From: Treponema sp.
Lineage (GTDB): Bacteria > Spirochaetota > Spirochaetia > Treponematales > Breznakiellaceae
Assembly (NCBI GenBank): GCA_009781635.1
Contig: WQXU01000006.1
Location: 48,696 to 112,695 of the forward strand
Length of the DNA stretch: 64,000 nucleotides
Direction of reading: 5' to 3'
A program made the translations under genes and the position numbers. Every line of letters starts with the position of its first letter. The first letter of the stretch is position 1. This document shows, piece after piece, positions 33,549 to 41,747 of this stretch. The notes under the pieces are model-generated. The model searched no databases. It was not told the origin of the DNA and saw nothing but the letters and a program-made list of their open reading frames with translations.

Positions 33549-34616
33549 ATGCAGGAAAGAATATTTTTTAGCCGCCTGGCGGAAGAAGAATTTCCGGAAA
33601 GTTCGATTCTTGATATTTCCAGCGAAGGAAAAGTCCTTATAATAAGCGATCTCCACATGGGAACAGGTACAAGGGACGATCTCTACCATAACGGGGAGAT
33701 GCTCACCTGTGTCCTTGAAGAGTATTACTTTAAAAATGGCTGGATACTGGTTTTAAACGGTGATATCGAAGATCTCCAGAGGTTTCCTCTCGATCAAATC
33801 AGGGAAAAATGGGCAAGCCTTTACAGCGTGTTCAATATGTTTTCCCGTGAAAACAGGTTCTATAAAATCATAGGCAATCATGATGATCAGTTAAATCATA
33901 AAAGAAATCACTCTCAATACCCTCTTCATAATGTGATAAAAATAATTACAGGAACCGTTCCCGCATATGTATACCATGGACATCAGTTATCTAATATCTA
34001 CAGGAGATTTAACTGGCTTATGGGGTTTGGAGTAAGGTATATATTAAAACCTTTCGGCATCAAGAATATGACAGATTCCCGCAGCCCCTTAAAGCGTTTT
34101 CATATCGAAAAAAAAGCATATTCTTTTTCGCTTAAAAATCATTGTCTTTCAATTATCGGTCATACCCACCGCCCCCTGTTTGAGTCCCTGGGACGTTTTG
34201 ACTATATCAAATTTGAGATTGAACGCCTTTGCAGGGATTACCCCGCCTCTTCCGGCGAGAACAGAAACCGGATAGAAAATGAAGTTATAGCCCTAAGAGA
34301 GGAATTGGGCAAATTAAAAAGAAAAGAAAAGCGGGATGTCCTTCGTCAGAGCCTTTACGGAGATGAGCTTCCTGTCCCCTGTCTTTTTAATTCCGGCTGC
34401 ATACTTGGTAAAAAGGGCTTTAATGCCATTGAAATGACCAATGAGGACATTGCCCTTGTTTACTGGTTTACAGAAGGTAAAAGCAAAAAGTTTGTTACCC
34501 GCGGCGGCTACGATATTGCCGGCATAAAGGGAAGACCATACAAACGCGCCGTTTTGAATCACAACAGACTCGATTATGTTTTATCAAGGATTAAACTGCT
34601 TGGAAACAGCCATTAG
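33549..34616 (+). CDS. Calcineurin-like metallophosphoesterase
   Basis: 355 residues. Metal-ligand motifs run in order: 'IISDLHMG' (D-x-H), 'LVLNGDIEDL' (G-D), 'IIGNHDDQLNH' (G-N-H-D), 'YVYHGHQ' and 'SIIGHTHRP'. The role may be a UDP-diacylglucosamine pyrophosphatase-like or other phosphoesterase; not determined. The ATG immediately follows the tRNA discriminator base, leaving no ribosome binding site outside the tRNA, so either tRNA processing yields a leaderless mRNA or the true start is a non-ATG codon before 'KVLIISDLH' at about residue 28. Confidence 0.85.
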   Translation: MQERIFFSRLAEEEFPESSILDISSEGKVLIISDLHMGTGTRDDLYHNGEMLTCVLEEYYFKNGWILVLNGDIEDLQRFPLDQIREKWASLYSVFNMFSRENRFYKIIGNHDDQLNHKRNHSQYPLHNVIKIITGTVPAYVYHGHQLSNIYRRFNWLMGFGVRYILKPFGIKNMTDSRSPLKRFHIEKKAYSFSLKNHCLSIIGHTHRPLFESLGRFDYIKFEIERLCRDYPASSGENRNRIENEVIALREELGKLKRKEKRDVLRQSLYGDELPVPCLFNSGCILGKKGFNAIEMTNEDIALVYWFTEGKSKKFVTRGGYDIAGIKGRPYKRAVLNHNRLDYVLSRIKLLGNSH

Positions 34617-34658
34617 GCGATTTACAAGTCCTGCAAATTACGCCGATAATGGGAGAGT

Positions 34659-36221
34659 ATGAATACACTTTTAGTTTTGTATGCGGGGAATCTGTCATCT
34701 TGCGCTTTTGAACCTCTTTTAAACGGGAAAAACGCTTTTCAAATGTGTATTGAACAAGCGGCTAAATTTCCCGGTGTCGGGAAAACAGTTCTGTTTGCCG
34801 GCAAGGATTCTGATTTTTCATGTTTAACAGGCATTCATTTTGAACAAAGGGATTTTTGGACAAAGCGCAGTCTGCTGGAAAGAATTTCTCAATTGCAGGA
34901 TGGATTTGACTGCATTTATTTTACCTTTGCAGACTGCCCCTTTCTTGATCCTGTCTTGACAGACGCCATTGTGCAAAGGCATATCAGGTATAAGGCAGAA
35001 TATTCCTATGCCGACGGCTGGCCCTACGGCCTTGCGCCGGAAGTGCTTTCTGCAGGGACAGCAGGAATATTGGCGAAGATCCTTGAAACAGACGGCGGAC
35101 CTGTAGAAAGAGATACTCTTTTTTCTGTTATCCAAAAAGACATTAACGCCTTCGATATAGAAGCTGAAATATCTTCCGTCGATCTTCGCTGCCACAGATT
35201 AAATTTTTGCGCAGATTCCAAACGCAATATCATGCTTATAAATAATTTTCTTACAGCCTGCGGCAATTCAATTCCCGCTGCAAATGATGCAGAACAGATA
35301 ATACTGCAGCAGCCTGCGATACTTAGAACACTGCCGAGTTTTTATCCTGTTCAGGTTTACGGCGGCTGTCCGCAAAAATGCGCAATTTGCCCCTATCCTC
35401 TTTATACGAACGTAAGCGAACGTAAAGATTTTATGGAATGCGGCAAATTTGAATCTCTGCTTGATAAAATAATTGCCTTTTCCGGAGACGCTGTTATAGA
35501 TCTTTCACTCTGGGGTGAATTGAGCCTGCATCCGGAAAAGATAAAACTAATAGAAAAAGTTCTTGAACGAAAAGAGCTTGCCCTTGTAATCGAAACATCC
35601 GGGCTCGGCTGGAAAAACGCAGAACTTGAAGAATGCGCTGAAATGTCATTAAAAGCAAAAGCTGCGGCAAGGAAAAGCGCGCTTTCTCCCCTTTCATGGA
35701 TCGTCTCTCTTGATACAACCGACAGCCAGCGTTATGCGCAATTACGCACATCCGGTTTTGCGGAAGCTGAAAGCTGCGCAAAAAAACTTTTATCGCTCTT
35801 CCCGGATGACTGCTATATACAGGCAGTCAGGATTAAGGGAGAGGAAGAGGACACCGAAAAATTCTACCGATACTGGAAGGAAGCAGCTCCCAATAAAGAG
35901 AAAAATATCATTATTCAGAAGTATGATGATTTCTGCGGTGTCCTTGAAAAGAAACAGGCATCCGACATTTCACCTGTTATCCGTCAATGCTGCTGGCATA
36001 TAATGAGGGATTTCCCCGTTTTAATTGACGGAGATGTCCCCCTTTGCAGGGAGAATCTAGGCGTTTTAAAGGGAGATAAAAGCAACATTCTTGGAAATGT
36101 ATTTACAGATTCCCTTGAAAGCATATGGCAGAATGCAGAAAAGCATTACAGGGAACAATGTGAAAAAACATATAAAGGGATATGCGCTGTCTGCGATGAA
36201 TACTATACCTACAATTTTTAA
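34659..36221 (+). CDS. Spiro-SPASM radical SAM protein with N-terminal nucleotidyltransferase-like domain
   Basis: 520 residues, recognised as the spirochaete-restricted spiro-SPASM type. Residues 1 to about 190 resemble a GT-A nucleotidyltransferase ('CIYFTFADCPFLDPVLTDA'). The radical SAM cluster motif is 'GGCPQKCAICPYP' (Cys237, Cys241, Cys244). A SPASM-like region with paired Cys follows ('RQCCWHIMRDFPVLIDGD', 'CEKTYKGICAVCDEYY'). The substrate is unknown. It leads a four-gene operon with sugar-nucleotide and glycosyltransferase genes, so a role in making or installing an unusual sugar is inferred. Confidence 0.8.
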   Translation: MNTLLVLYAGNLSSCAFEPLLNGKNAFQMCIEQAAKFPGVGKTVLFAGKDSDFSCLTGIHFEQRDFWTKRSLLERISQLQDGFDCIYFTFADCPFLDPVLTDAIVQRHIRYKAEYSYADGWPYGLAPEVLSAGTAGILAKILETDGGPVERDTLFSVIQKDINAFDIEAEISSVDLRCHRLNFCADSKRNIMLINNFLTACGNSIPAANDAEQIILQQPAILRTLPSFYPVQVYGGCPQKCAICPYPLYTNVSERKDFMECGKFESLLDKIIAFSGDAVIDLSLWGELSLHPEKIKLIEKVLERKELALVIETSGLGWKNAELEECAEMSLKAKAAARKSALSPLSWIVSLDTTDSQRYAQLRTSGFAEAESCAKKLLSLFPDDCYIQAVRIKGEEEDTEKFYRYWKEAAPNKEKNIIIQKYDDFCGVLEKKQASDISPVIRQCCWHIMRDFPVLIDGDVPLCRENLGVLKGDKSNILGNVFTDSLESIWQNAEKHYREQCEKTYKGICAVCDEYYTYNF

Positions 36222-37185
36222 TGAAAAAATCTCACCTTATACCGCAGTTGGGGGCAAGGAACGCATTGCCTCAACCGGTATTTCGGCAGTTATCCTTAAC
36301 CGTCCCGGGCTGCCGCGCAGATCGATCTTTCATGACTTGGAAAAAGTCGGTTTTGACAATGTAATTTCCATAGAATCATGCGCCCCTCACTACGACATTG
36401 AAGAGCTTGCCGGGCGTTTTCCCTTTGTACGTTTTATCCTGCCTGAAAATGAAATTAACCTCGGCGGGCAAATCAATCTTGCGGCATCAGAAATTGAAAG
36501 TCCCCTTTTTTTTGTAATCCACAGCGATATGAAGATAATCGCAGGCGGTACTGCAAGAAGGATGGCGCAAAGACTAAGCGTAAACCATGAAGAGAGCGAC
36601 GGAAGCATCGATAAAAAATCCGGATTTAAAAGGCTTTGTACAGTTCCCCTTATAATGAGCCCTAATTATGAAACCCTGCCTTCTCTTTCTGCTCCCATGA
36701 CTCATAAAAGAATGATACGCACTGTTTTCAGCGAACCTCATAACGAGGGAGAGAAAACCCTCTATCCCTTTGACGGAATCGGTATTTATGACAGGCAGCG
36801 TTTTATTCATACCGGCGGATTTGACATAACTCTAAGCCATGTACACTGGCAGCTAATGGATTTCGGACTTCGCGCCAGTCTCTGGGGAGAAGAAATCGCT
36901 GCTAATCTTCAGTTAAAACTCTCTTACGAAGGAGAATTGCCTTCAGAAAACTTCACTGTAGAAAACAGTTATATGAGGTTCTATCTTAAAAATCTGGCCC
37001 CTGTATTCAGAAGGGATTACGCTCATCTGCCTTATTACCGTTTTCCCGGTTTTCTTTTCAAATCCGGAGAAGATCTTTTTTCCGCATGGGATGAATTTAA
37101 GGAATGCAGAAAATGGGTTTTAAAAAACAAACTCAGGTGGAGATGTGATGCCCGGGAAGTAACCAAATCCTGGAGCATGAATTGA
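36196..37185 (+). CDS. GT2-like glycosyltransferase-domain protein
   Basis: 329 residues from the ATG at 36196, overlapping the spiro-SPASM gene by 26 nt. A longer in-frame start at 36091 lies inside that gene. Weak GT-A features: 'VISIESCAPHYDIEEL', 'FFVIHSDMKIIAGGT' in the position of a metal-binding acidic motif, and 'HTGGFDITLSHVHWQLMDFG' followed by 'LRASLWG', which resembles the G-G-F-D...D-x-x-L-R pattern of GT2 enzymes. It may transfer the sugar made by the neighbours. Confidence in the family is moderate. Confidence 0.6.
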   Translation: MNTIPTIFNEKISPYTAVGGKERIASTGISAVILNRPGLPRRSIFHDLEKVGFDNVISIESCAPHYDIEELAGRFPFVRFILPENEINLGGQINLAASEIESPLFFVIHSDMKIIAGGTARRMAQRLSVNHEESDGSIDKKSGFKRLCTVPLIMSPNYETLPSLSAPMTHKRMIRTVFSEPHNEGEKTLYPFDGIGIYDRQRFIHTGGFDITLSHVHWQLMDFGLRASLWGEEIAANLQLKLSYEGELPSENFTVENSYMRFYLKNLAPVFRRDYAHLPYYRFPGFLFKSGEDLFSAWDEFKECRKWVLKNKLRWRCDAREVTKSWSMN

Positions 37186-37874
37186 CAGCAATTATTTTAC
37201 AGGCGCGGCTTGATTCAGCAAGACTGCCTGGAAAAGCAATGCTCCCGCTTGATAACAAGCCTCTTTTATACCGCGTAATGCAGGCTTTAAATCATGTACC
37301 TGCCGGTTTAAGAGTTCTTGCATGCCCCCAGGACTCTTTTTGCGTATTTGAGCCTCTTGCTCAGGAAGCAGGCTTTGAGATTTTTTCAGGCCCCAAGGAA
37401 GATGTACTTGAGCGCTACTGCCAGGTGATAAAAAACTATAATATAGACAGGGTAATAAGAGCGACAGGAGATAACCCCTTTGTATTTGCCGATGCCGCTA
37501 TTTCAATTAATAACGAAGCTATGGCTCTTAACGCTGATTACGCATGTTTTCAGAATCTTCCCTATGGCTCCGGGGTTGAATCTGTCCTTGCTTCCTCCCT
37601 GCTTCGCGCAGGAAGGGATGCAAACAGTCTTTTTGAACGTGAACACGTTTGCCCTCATTTATATAATAATCCCCTGCAATTTATGCTTCACCGCCCCTTT
37701 GCGCCGGAGCGCTGGAACTACCCTGATCTTCGCCTGACTGTAGATACACAGGAAGACTACAAGCGCGCCGTTATATTATACGCTGCCCTGAAAGATACGG
37801 CGGATAAATACAGCGGAACTGTAATAATTAATAATTATTTGGAATTACTAAATTCACGGAGGATAAAAGTTTGA
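37182..37874 (+). CDS. SpsF-like cytidylyltransferase
   Basis: 230-residue nucleotidyltransferase of the SpsF/acylneuraminate cytidylyltransferase group: 'ILQARLDSARLPGKAMLPL', 'YRVMQALNHV', 'DRVIRATGDNPF' and 'LRLTVDTQEDYKRAV'. It probably couples a sugar to CMP or another nucleotide. It starts with TTG overlapping the preceding stop. It precedes a PseG-like gene, a pairing known from nonulosonate and spore-coat-type sugar pathways. Confidence 0.8.
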   Translation: MTAIILQARLDSARLPGKAMLPLDNKPLLYRVMQALNHVPAGLRVLACPQDSFCVFEPLAQEAGFEIFSGPKEDVLERYCQVIKNYNIDRVIRATGDNPFVFADAAISINNEAMALNADYACFQNLPYGSGVESVLASSLLRAGRDANSLFEREHVCPHLYNNPLQFMLHRPFAPERWNYPDLRLTVDTQEDYKRAVILYAALKDTADKYSGTVIINNYLELLNSRRIKV

Positions 37875-39646
37875 TATTGATTGTTCCCTGCTGTGAAAAA
37901 GGAAAAGGCGGCGGACATTTAACACGATGTATGTCACTTGCAAATGATTTACATGCTTCAGGCAGAAATGTCCGACTTTTTATAACACCGCAGACAAGAG
38001 ATTTAACTTCTCTTTACAAACTGATGAGCTTCAATCCTGCCCTGTGTATTACCGATGAAGAACTAATAATTAAATGCGAAGAACTTGAGCAAAAAATTAA
38101 CTTTATCATTCTTGATAATTTTCAGACAAGTGACAGTGATATTCTACGCTGGAAAAAAATGGCCCCTGTCATCGGAATTGACGAAGGAGGCGCATCGCGC
38201 GATAAAATTGATTTTCTTTTGGATATTCTAATCCCTGAAAATTTTATAAAACCCTCTGCCAATATTTTTTCGCCTGGGTTTTTATTTAAAAATGTCAACA
38301 TTGACAAGCGTAAAAAATCAAAATCGGACTTGTCTTTTGCTTGCCAAAAAATCAGTGTCTTGGTTACATTTGGACAGGAAGATTCGGCCGCCTTAGGCAT
38401 TAAAACAGCTCTTGCATTATCTTATATGCATTCATTGGAAATAACTCTTTTAATGGGCGCTCTTGTAAACGCCAACGCAGAAAGACTTCCGGAAAATGTT
38501 CGCATACTGGAAAATATACCAAATCTTGCAAAACATCTTTATGAATATGATATTGTTATTACACACTACGGAATAACAGCTTACGAAGCCCTTTATGCAG
38601 GATGTATTGTTTTACTGGATCATCCTTCGGAATTACACAAAAGATGCGCAAAGTCTTCCGGATTCCAGGATTTTAAATCAAAATATTTTATAGAAAGACT
38701 AAATACGATAAAGCAAAAATGTGAGCTACTTGCCAAAAGACTTAAACTTGATAAAGAAAACAGCTTTTCAGCTTTTGTTAACGGTTTAAATCCGCAGGTT
38801 AACAAAGAATGTCCTGTCTGCAAGGCAGAAATTGGAAGCAGTATCTGCCGCTTTAATGATCGTACTTACCGCCTCTGCTCCAAATGCGGTATCATTCACA
38901 TGGACAGAATAAATACCCTTCCCTTTGAATATGCTAAAGAGTATTTTTTTGATTCCTATGTAAAACAGTACGGAAAAACATATCTTGAGGATTTTAACAA
39001 TATAAAAATTGCCGCAAGAGGCCGCTTAAAAAATATTAAATCCCTGTTTGCAAATGTGCAAGGAGAGCCTTCCCTGCTTGATATTGGCTGTGCGTACGGC
39101 CCCTTCCTTTCTGCGTCTAAGGAAGAGGGCTTCTCACCCAATGGAATTGAACCTTCGCAGGATGCTGTAAATTATGTAAAAGATGTGCTTTTAATCCCGG
39201 CTGTCCAGGGGTTCTTTCCGGGCGGGCATAATTTTAAAGCCAATTCATTTAACGTCATTACACTATGGTATGTGATTGAACACTTCAAAAATTGCGTTGC
39301 AGTATTTTCAGAAATAAAAAAACTATTAAAACCGGATGGAATCCTTGCATTTTCCACTCCTTCTTTTTCCGGCGTTTCTGGACGCAAAAACCTTCGCCGC
39401 TTTTTAAATGCAAGCCCTGCAGATCACTTTACAGTGTGGTCGCCGAAAATGTGCAAAAAAGCACTTTCCCTTGCAGGCTTTAAAGTAAAAAAAATCGATG
39501 TTATAGGGCACCACCCGGAGCGCTTCCCCTTTCTGGGAAGATTCGCAAAAAGCAGAACAAGCCCTCTTTTTTGGCTGCTGTTAGCTGCAAGCAAACTTTT
39601 CGCTCTGGGTGACACATTCGAAGTCTATGCGCAAAATAAAGATTGA
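37871..39646 (+). CDS. PseG-like / SAM-methyltransferase fusion protein
   Basis: 591 residues. The N-terminal half (to about residue 310) is PseG-like GT28 fold: 'KGGGHLTRCMSLANDL', 'LDNFQTSDSDILRW', 'VITHYGITAYEALYAGC'. The C-terminal part has a zinc ribbon ('CPVCKAEIG', 'RLCSKCGIIH') followed by a class I methyltransferase ('LLDIGCAYGPFLS', 'ITLWYVIEHFKN', 'LLKPDGILAFSTPSF'). PseG hydrolyses a UDP-sugar; the methyltransferase would modify the product or glycan. Start is TTG at 37871 with 'GGAGG' 8 nt upstream. It overlaps the SpsF-like gene by 4 nt. Confidence 0.8.
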   Translation: MILIVPCCEKGKGGGHLTRCMSLANDLHASGRNVRLFITPQTRDLTSLYKLMSFNPALCITDEELIIKCEELEQKINFIILDNFQTSDSDILRWKKMAPVIGIDEGGASRDKIDFLLDILIPENFIKPSANIFSPGFLFKNVNIDKRKKSKSDLSFACQKISVLVTFGQEDSAALGIKTALALSYMHSLEITLLMGALVNANAERLPENVRILENIPNLAKHLYEYDIVITHYGITAYEALYAGCIVLLDHPSELHKRCAKSSGFQDFKSKYFIERLNTIKQKCELLAKRLKLDKENSFSAFVNGLNPQVNKECPVCKAEIGSSICRFNDRTYRLCSKCGIIHMDRINTLPFEYAKEYFFDSYVKQYGKTYLEDFNNIKIAARGRLKNIKSLFANVQGEPSLLDIGCAYGPFLSASKEEGFSPNGIEPSQDAVNYVKDVLLIPAVQGFFPGGHNFKANSFNVITLWYVIEHFKNCVAVFSEIKKLLKPDGILAFSTPSFSGVSGRKNLRRFLNASPADHFTVWSPKMCKKALSLAGFKVKKIDVIGHHPERFPFLGRFAKSRTSPLFWLLLAASKLFALGDTFEVYAQNKD

Positions 39647-39701
39647 TTACCGTTTGTTAAATGCCCCTGTAACAATTATTTTTATATGATATATTAAATT
39701 A

Positions 39702-40232
39702 TTAATCAAAATCAAACTCTGAGAACCACATCAGATTTGTCATAGTGCCAATTCCGGCAGAGAAAGTTACTTCTCCCATTCCCATATCAAGCAGCCAATC
39801 AGGTTCATCGCCATGTTCTCCGAATACACTTTCCATTTCATCTACTGAGATGCTTGTTTTATTCATAACAAACAACATAAATTCTTCCATTCCGCTTCCA
39901 TTAAAATTGCCAAGAGTAGTATCATTGATTGGGAGCCAAACATTTAGAGTAACACTTCCTCCAGAAATTAGACCTCCTGTTACTGTCCCGGAACTACTAA
40001 GACTGGCTGCAGCAAATAGACCATTATCTTGATCATATCCTCCAAAAGCTATAATCCATTTACCATTATGCTCAGGAATAATATTATTAATGGTCAGCCT
40101 GCCGTCAGTATTGCCTACAGTAAGATCAAGACCACCGCCGCCACCGCCGCCGCCATCACCGCAAGCAGTCATTGAAAACCCGATTATCGCAATCAGAGCA
40201 ATAATCCCGAAAATTTTGATACAATTCTTCAT
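39702..40232 (-). CDS. Putative lipoprotein with Gly-rich linker
   Basis: 176 residues. Lipoprotein signal 'IIALIAIIGFSMTAC' (Cys24) followed by a run of eight glycines and a beta-rich domain with no recognised family. This leader is a treponemal signature by recollection. 'AAGGAG' lies just before the ATG. Its 3' end is 56 nt from the convergent methyltransferase fusion. Function unknown. Confidence 0.7.
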   Translation of the reverse strand: MKNCIKIFGIIALIAIIGFSMTACGDGGGGGGGGLDLTVGNTDGRLTINNIIPEHNGKWIIAFGGYDQDNGLFAAASLSSSGTVTGGLISGGSVTLNVWLPINDTTLGNFNGSGMEEFMLFVMNKTSISVDEMESVFGEHGDEPDWLLDMGMGEVTFSAGIGTMTNLMWFSEFDFD

Positions 40233-40390
40233 AAAAGAACTCCTTTTAAGTGATTCCTGTTTAAGTATCAGGAAACCAAAATGATTTACTTGCCTATACA
40301 GACAGGTATATATAAAGGCTGAACATAATTTCTGCCTATTTACACGCTATAATTACAAGTAAATAGACTAATATTGTTCGCATACCGCTA

Positions 40391-40405
40391 GCATATTATA
40401 TATGC
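40391..40405. promoter_or_regulatory. Inverted repeat upstream of the XRE regulator
   Basis: GCATAT-TAT-ATATGC, 56 nt before the XRE start and between divergent genes; a possible operator. The rest of 40233-40460 is AT-rich with no gene seen. Confidence 0.3.
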
Positions 40406-40460
40406 ATAGTATCATCAAGTGTATCGACAATAAAATATAGATCGCTCATAGAATACAAAT

Positions 40461-40784
40461 ATGGATATGAATCAGCTTTTTATCCTTAATTTAAAAAAAT
40501 GGCGTAAAATCAAGGGGATTTCCCAGGAAAAACTCGCAGAAAAGTGCGGCGCAGCTCATTCATATGTAAGACAGCTTGAAAGCGGAAATAGATGTCCTTC
40601 CTTTTCATTTATAGGCAAGCTCGCTAAAGCTCTGGGTATTGAACCATACCAGCTATTCTTCGATGAAACTGCAAAACCCGCTAAATCTGCGCGAACAAAG
40701 CAAATGGAATCAGTACAAAAAAAACTTTTAGAATCACTTTCGAACAACATCTGCCTGGCCTTTGACGAACTAAAAAAATACTAA
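40461..40784 (+). CDS. XRE-family helix-turn-helix regulator
   Basis: 107 residues. HTH_3/XRE domain at residues 5-65: 'NLKKWRKIKGISQEKLAEK' and 'SYVRQLESGNRCPSFSF', then 'LAKALGIEPYQLFF'. The tail of about 40 residues is helical and Lys-rich. It stands alone, divergent from the lipoprotein gene. Such single XRE genes often repress themselves. Confidence 0.85.
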   Translation: MDMNQLFILNLKKWRKIKGISQEKLAEKCGAAHSYVRQLESGNRCPSFSFIGKLAKALGIEPYQLFFDETAKPAKSARTKQMESVQKKLLESLSNNICLAFDELKKY

Positions 40785-40852
40785 CCGGCAACTCCCGCTT
40801 TTGCTTGACTCTATAATAAACAAAATTATTAAAACAGACCTTATACAAATGC

Positions 40853-40981
40853 GGGCAAGGGTAGCTGCGCAAGGCCTGTCGGCGACTTCGGTGTGAAGTC
40901 CTAGCCAGCCACGCCAGAGCGTGCGTAATTTAAGGCCACAGCCACCCGGAGCCGACAGGCCTGGCGCAGCTACCCTTGCCC
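40853..40981. repeat. 129-nt inverted-repeat element with 31-nt arms
   Basis: The left arm 40853-40883 and right arm 40951-40981 are complementary at 30 of 31 positions (one A opposite G). The 67-nt centre contains a perfect GACTTC-GGTGT-GAAGTC hairpin directly after the left arm. The element is much more GC-rich than its surroundings. It occupies most of the 344-nt gap between the XRE gene and the PD-(D/E)XK gene and could be a structured RNA, an exceptionally long terminator or a mobile palindromic element. Confidence 0.8.
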
Positions 40982-41059
40982 ACTTTTCTAAAACCTAATT
41001 TTTACAATTAATTAACTTTCACTAAAGCAAAACAACACCCCCGCGCCATATATATACAT

Positions 41060-41103
41060 GGAATTGTCAATCATGACAGTTCCACAACCTGAAGCTTCAG
41101 GTT
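41060..41103. promoter_or_regulatory. Two consecutive hairpins upstream of the PD-(D/E)XK gene
   Basis: GGAATTGTCA / TGACAGTTCC (41060-41083, 4-nt loop, one G-U) is followed 2 nt later by the perfect 18-bp palindrome AACCTGAAGCTTCAGGTT (41086-41103). They lie 25-68 nt before the ATG at 41128, as operators or leader-RNA structure. Confidence 0.55.
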
Positions 41104-41127
41104 ATACTAATTTTTCAGGAGATCAAT

Positions 41128-41694
41128 ATGGCTGCGGCAACAAAAAAAAATCCAGACTACCCAAGAGGCTTGACCTTTGAGGATGTGTGGGCAGGATTAA
41201 TGGAAGTTAGAGAACTGCAAAAAGAAACTGACAGGATAGTTAAGGAAAATGCCAGGCAAATAGGTGATTTGCATAACCGATTTGGAGAACTTGCTGAGCA
41301 TCTTGTAGCTCCGAATATTAGCATGCGTTTTAACGAAATGGGATACCATTTTGGATGTTATTCATCTGGCGGTCATAAGATATATAACGATAATGGAGAA
41401 TTGCTTGCTGAAATAGATATTTTTCTGGAAAATAAAGAAACAATAATGGGTGTAGAAGTAAAGACAAAACCGGCTGTAAAGGATGTTGAAAAACATGTAA
41501 AACGGCTTATGATCCTCAGGCAGGCAAGAGACAGAATAAACGACAAACGCATAGTACAGGGCGCAATAGCAGGAGCCATATTCGGAAACGATGCAAAAAA
41601 AGCAACTGCCGATGCAGGTCTTTTTGTAATAGAACAAACAGGAGACACAATGAAGATCACAGTCCCTGATGGTTTTGTACCAGGACAGTGGTAG
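41128..41694 (+). CDS. PD-(D/E)XK nuclease-like protein
   Basis: 188 residues. A coiled-coil-like N-terminus (residues 20-60, 'EVRELQKETDRIVKENARQI') precedes a restriction-nuclease-like core in which 'LAEIDIFLENKETIMGVEVK' supplies the Asp...Glu-x-Lys triad. Proteins of this form (DUF3782-like, by recollection) are common in gut spirochaetes and cyanobacteria, often in many copies, with no proven function. It has an 'AGGAG' ribosome site. There is no partner gene that would make it a restriction-modification system. Confidence 0.65.
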   Translation: MAAATKKNPDYPRGLTFEDVWAGLMEVRELQKETDRIVKENARQIGDLHNRFGELAEHLVAPNISMRFNEMGYHFGCYSSGGHKIYNDNGELLAEIDIFLENKETIMGVEVKTKPAVKDVEKHVKRLMILRQARDRINDKRIVQGAIAGAIFGNDAKKATADAGLFVIEQTGDTMKITVPDGFVPGQW

Positions 41695-41747
41695 ACAGCT
41701 CCCTATTCAATTGACAATTTACAGCAAACATGTGTGTACTTAATAAC

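Noticed and set aside
39745..40284. Plus-strand proline-rich ORFs over the lipoprotein gene
   Set aside because: They are antisense shadows of the poly-glycine linker and the lipoprotein frame, with no ribosome sites.
40853..40981. Integron attC site
   Set aside because: Although T. denticola carries an integron, the arms end in GGGCAAGG/CCTTGCCC and lack the GTTRRRY / RYYYAAC core sites, and no integrase or cassette array is visible.
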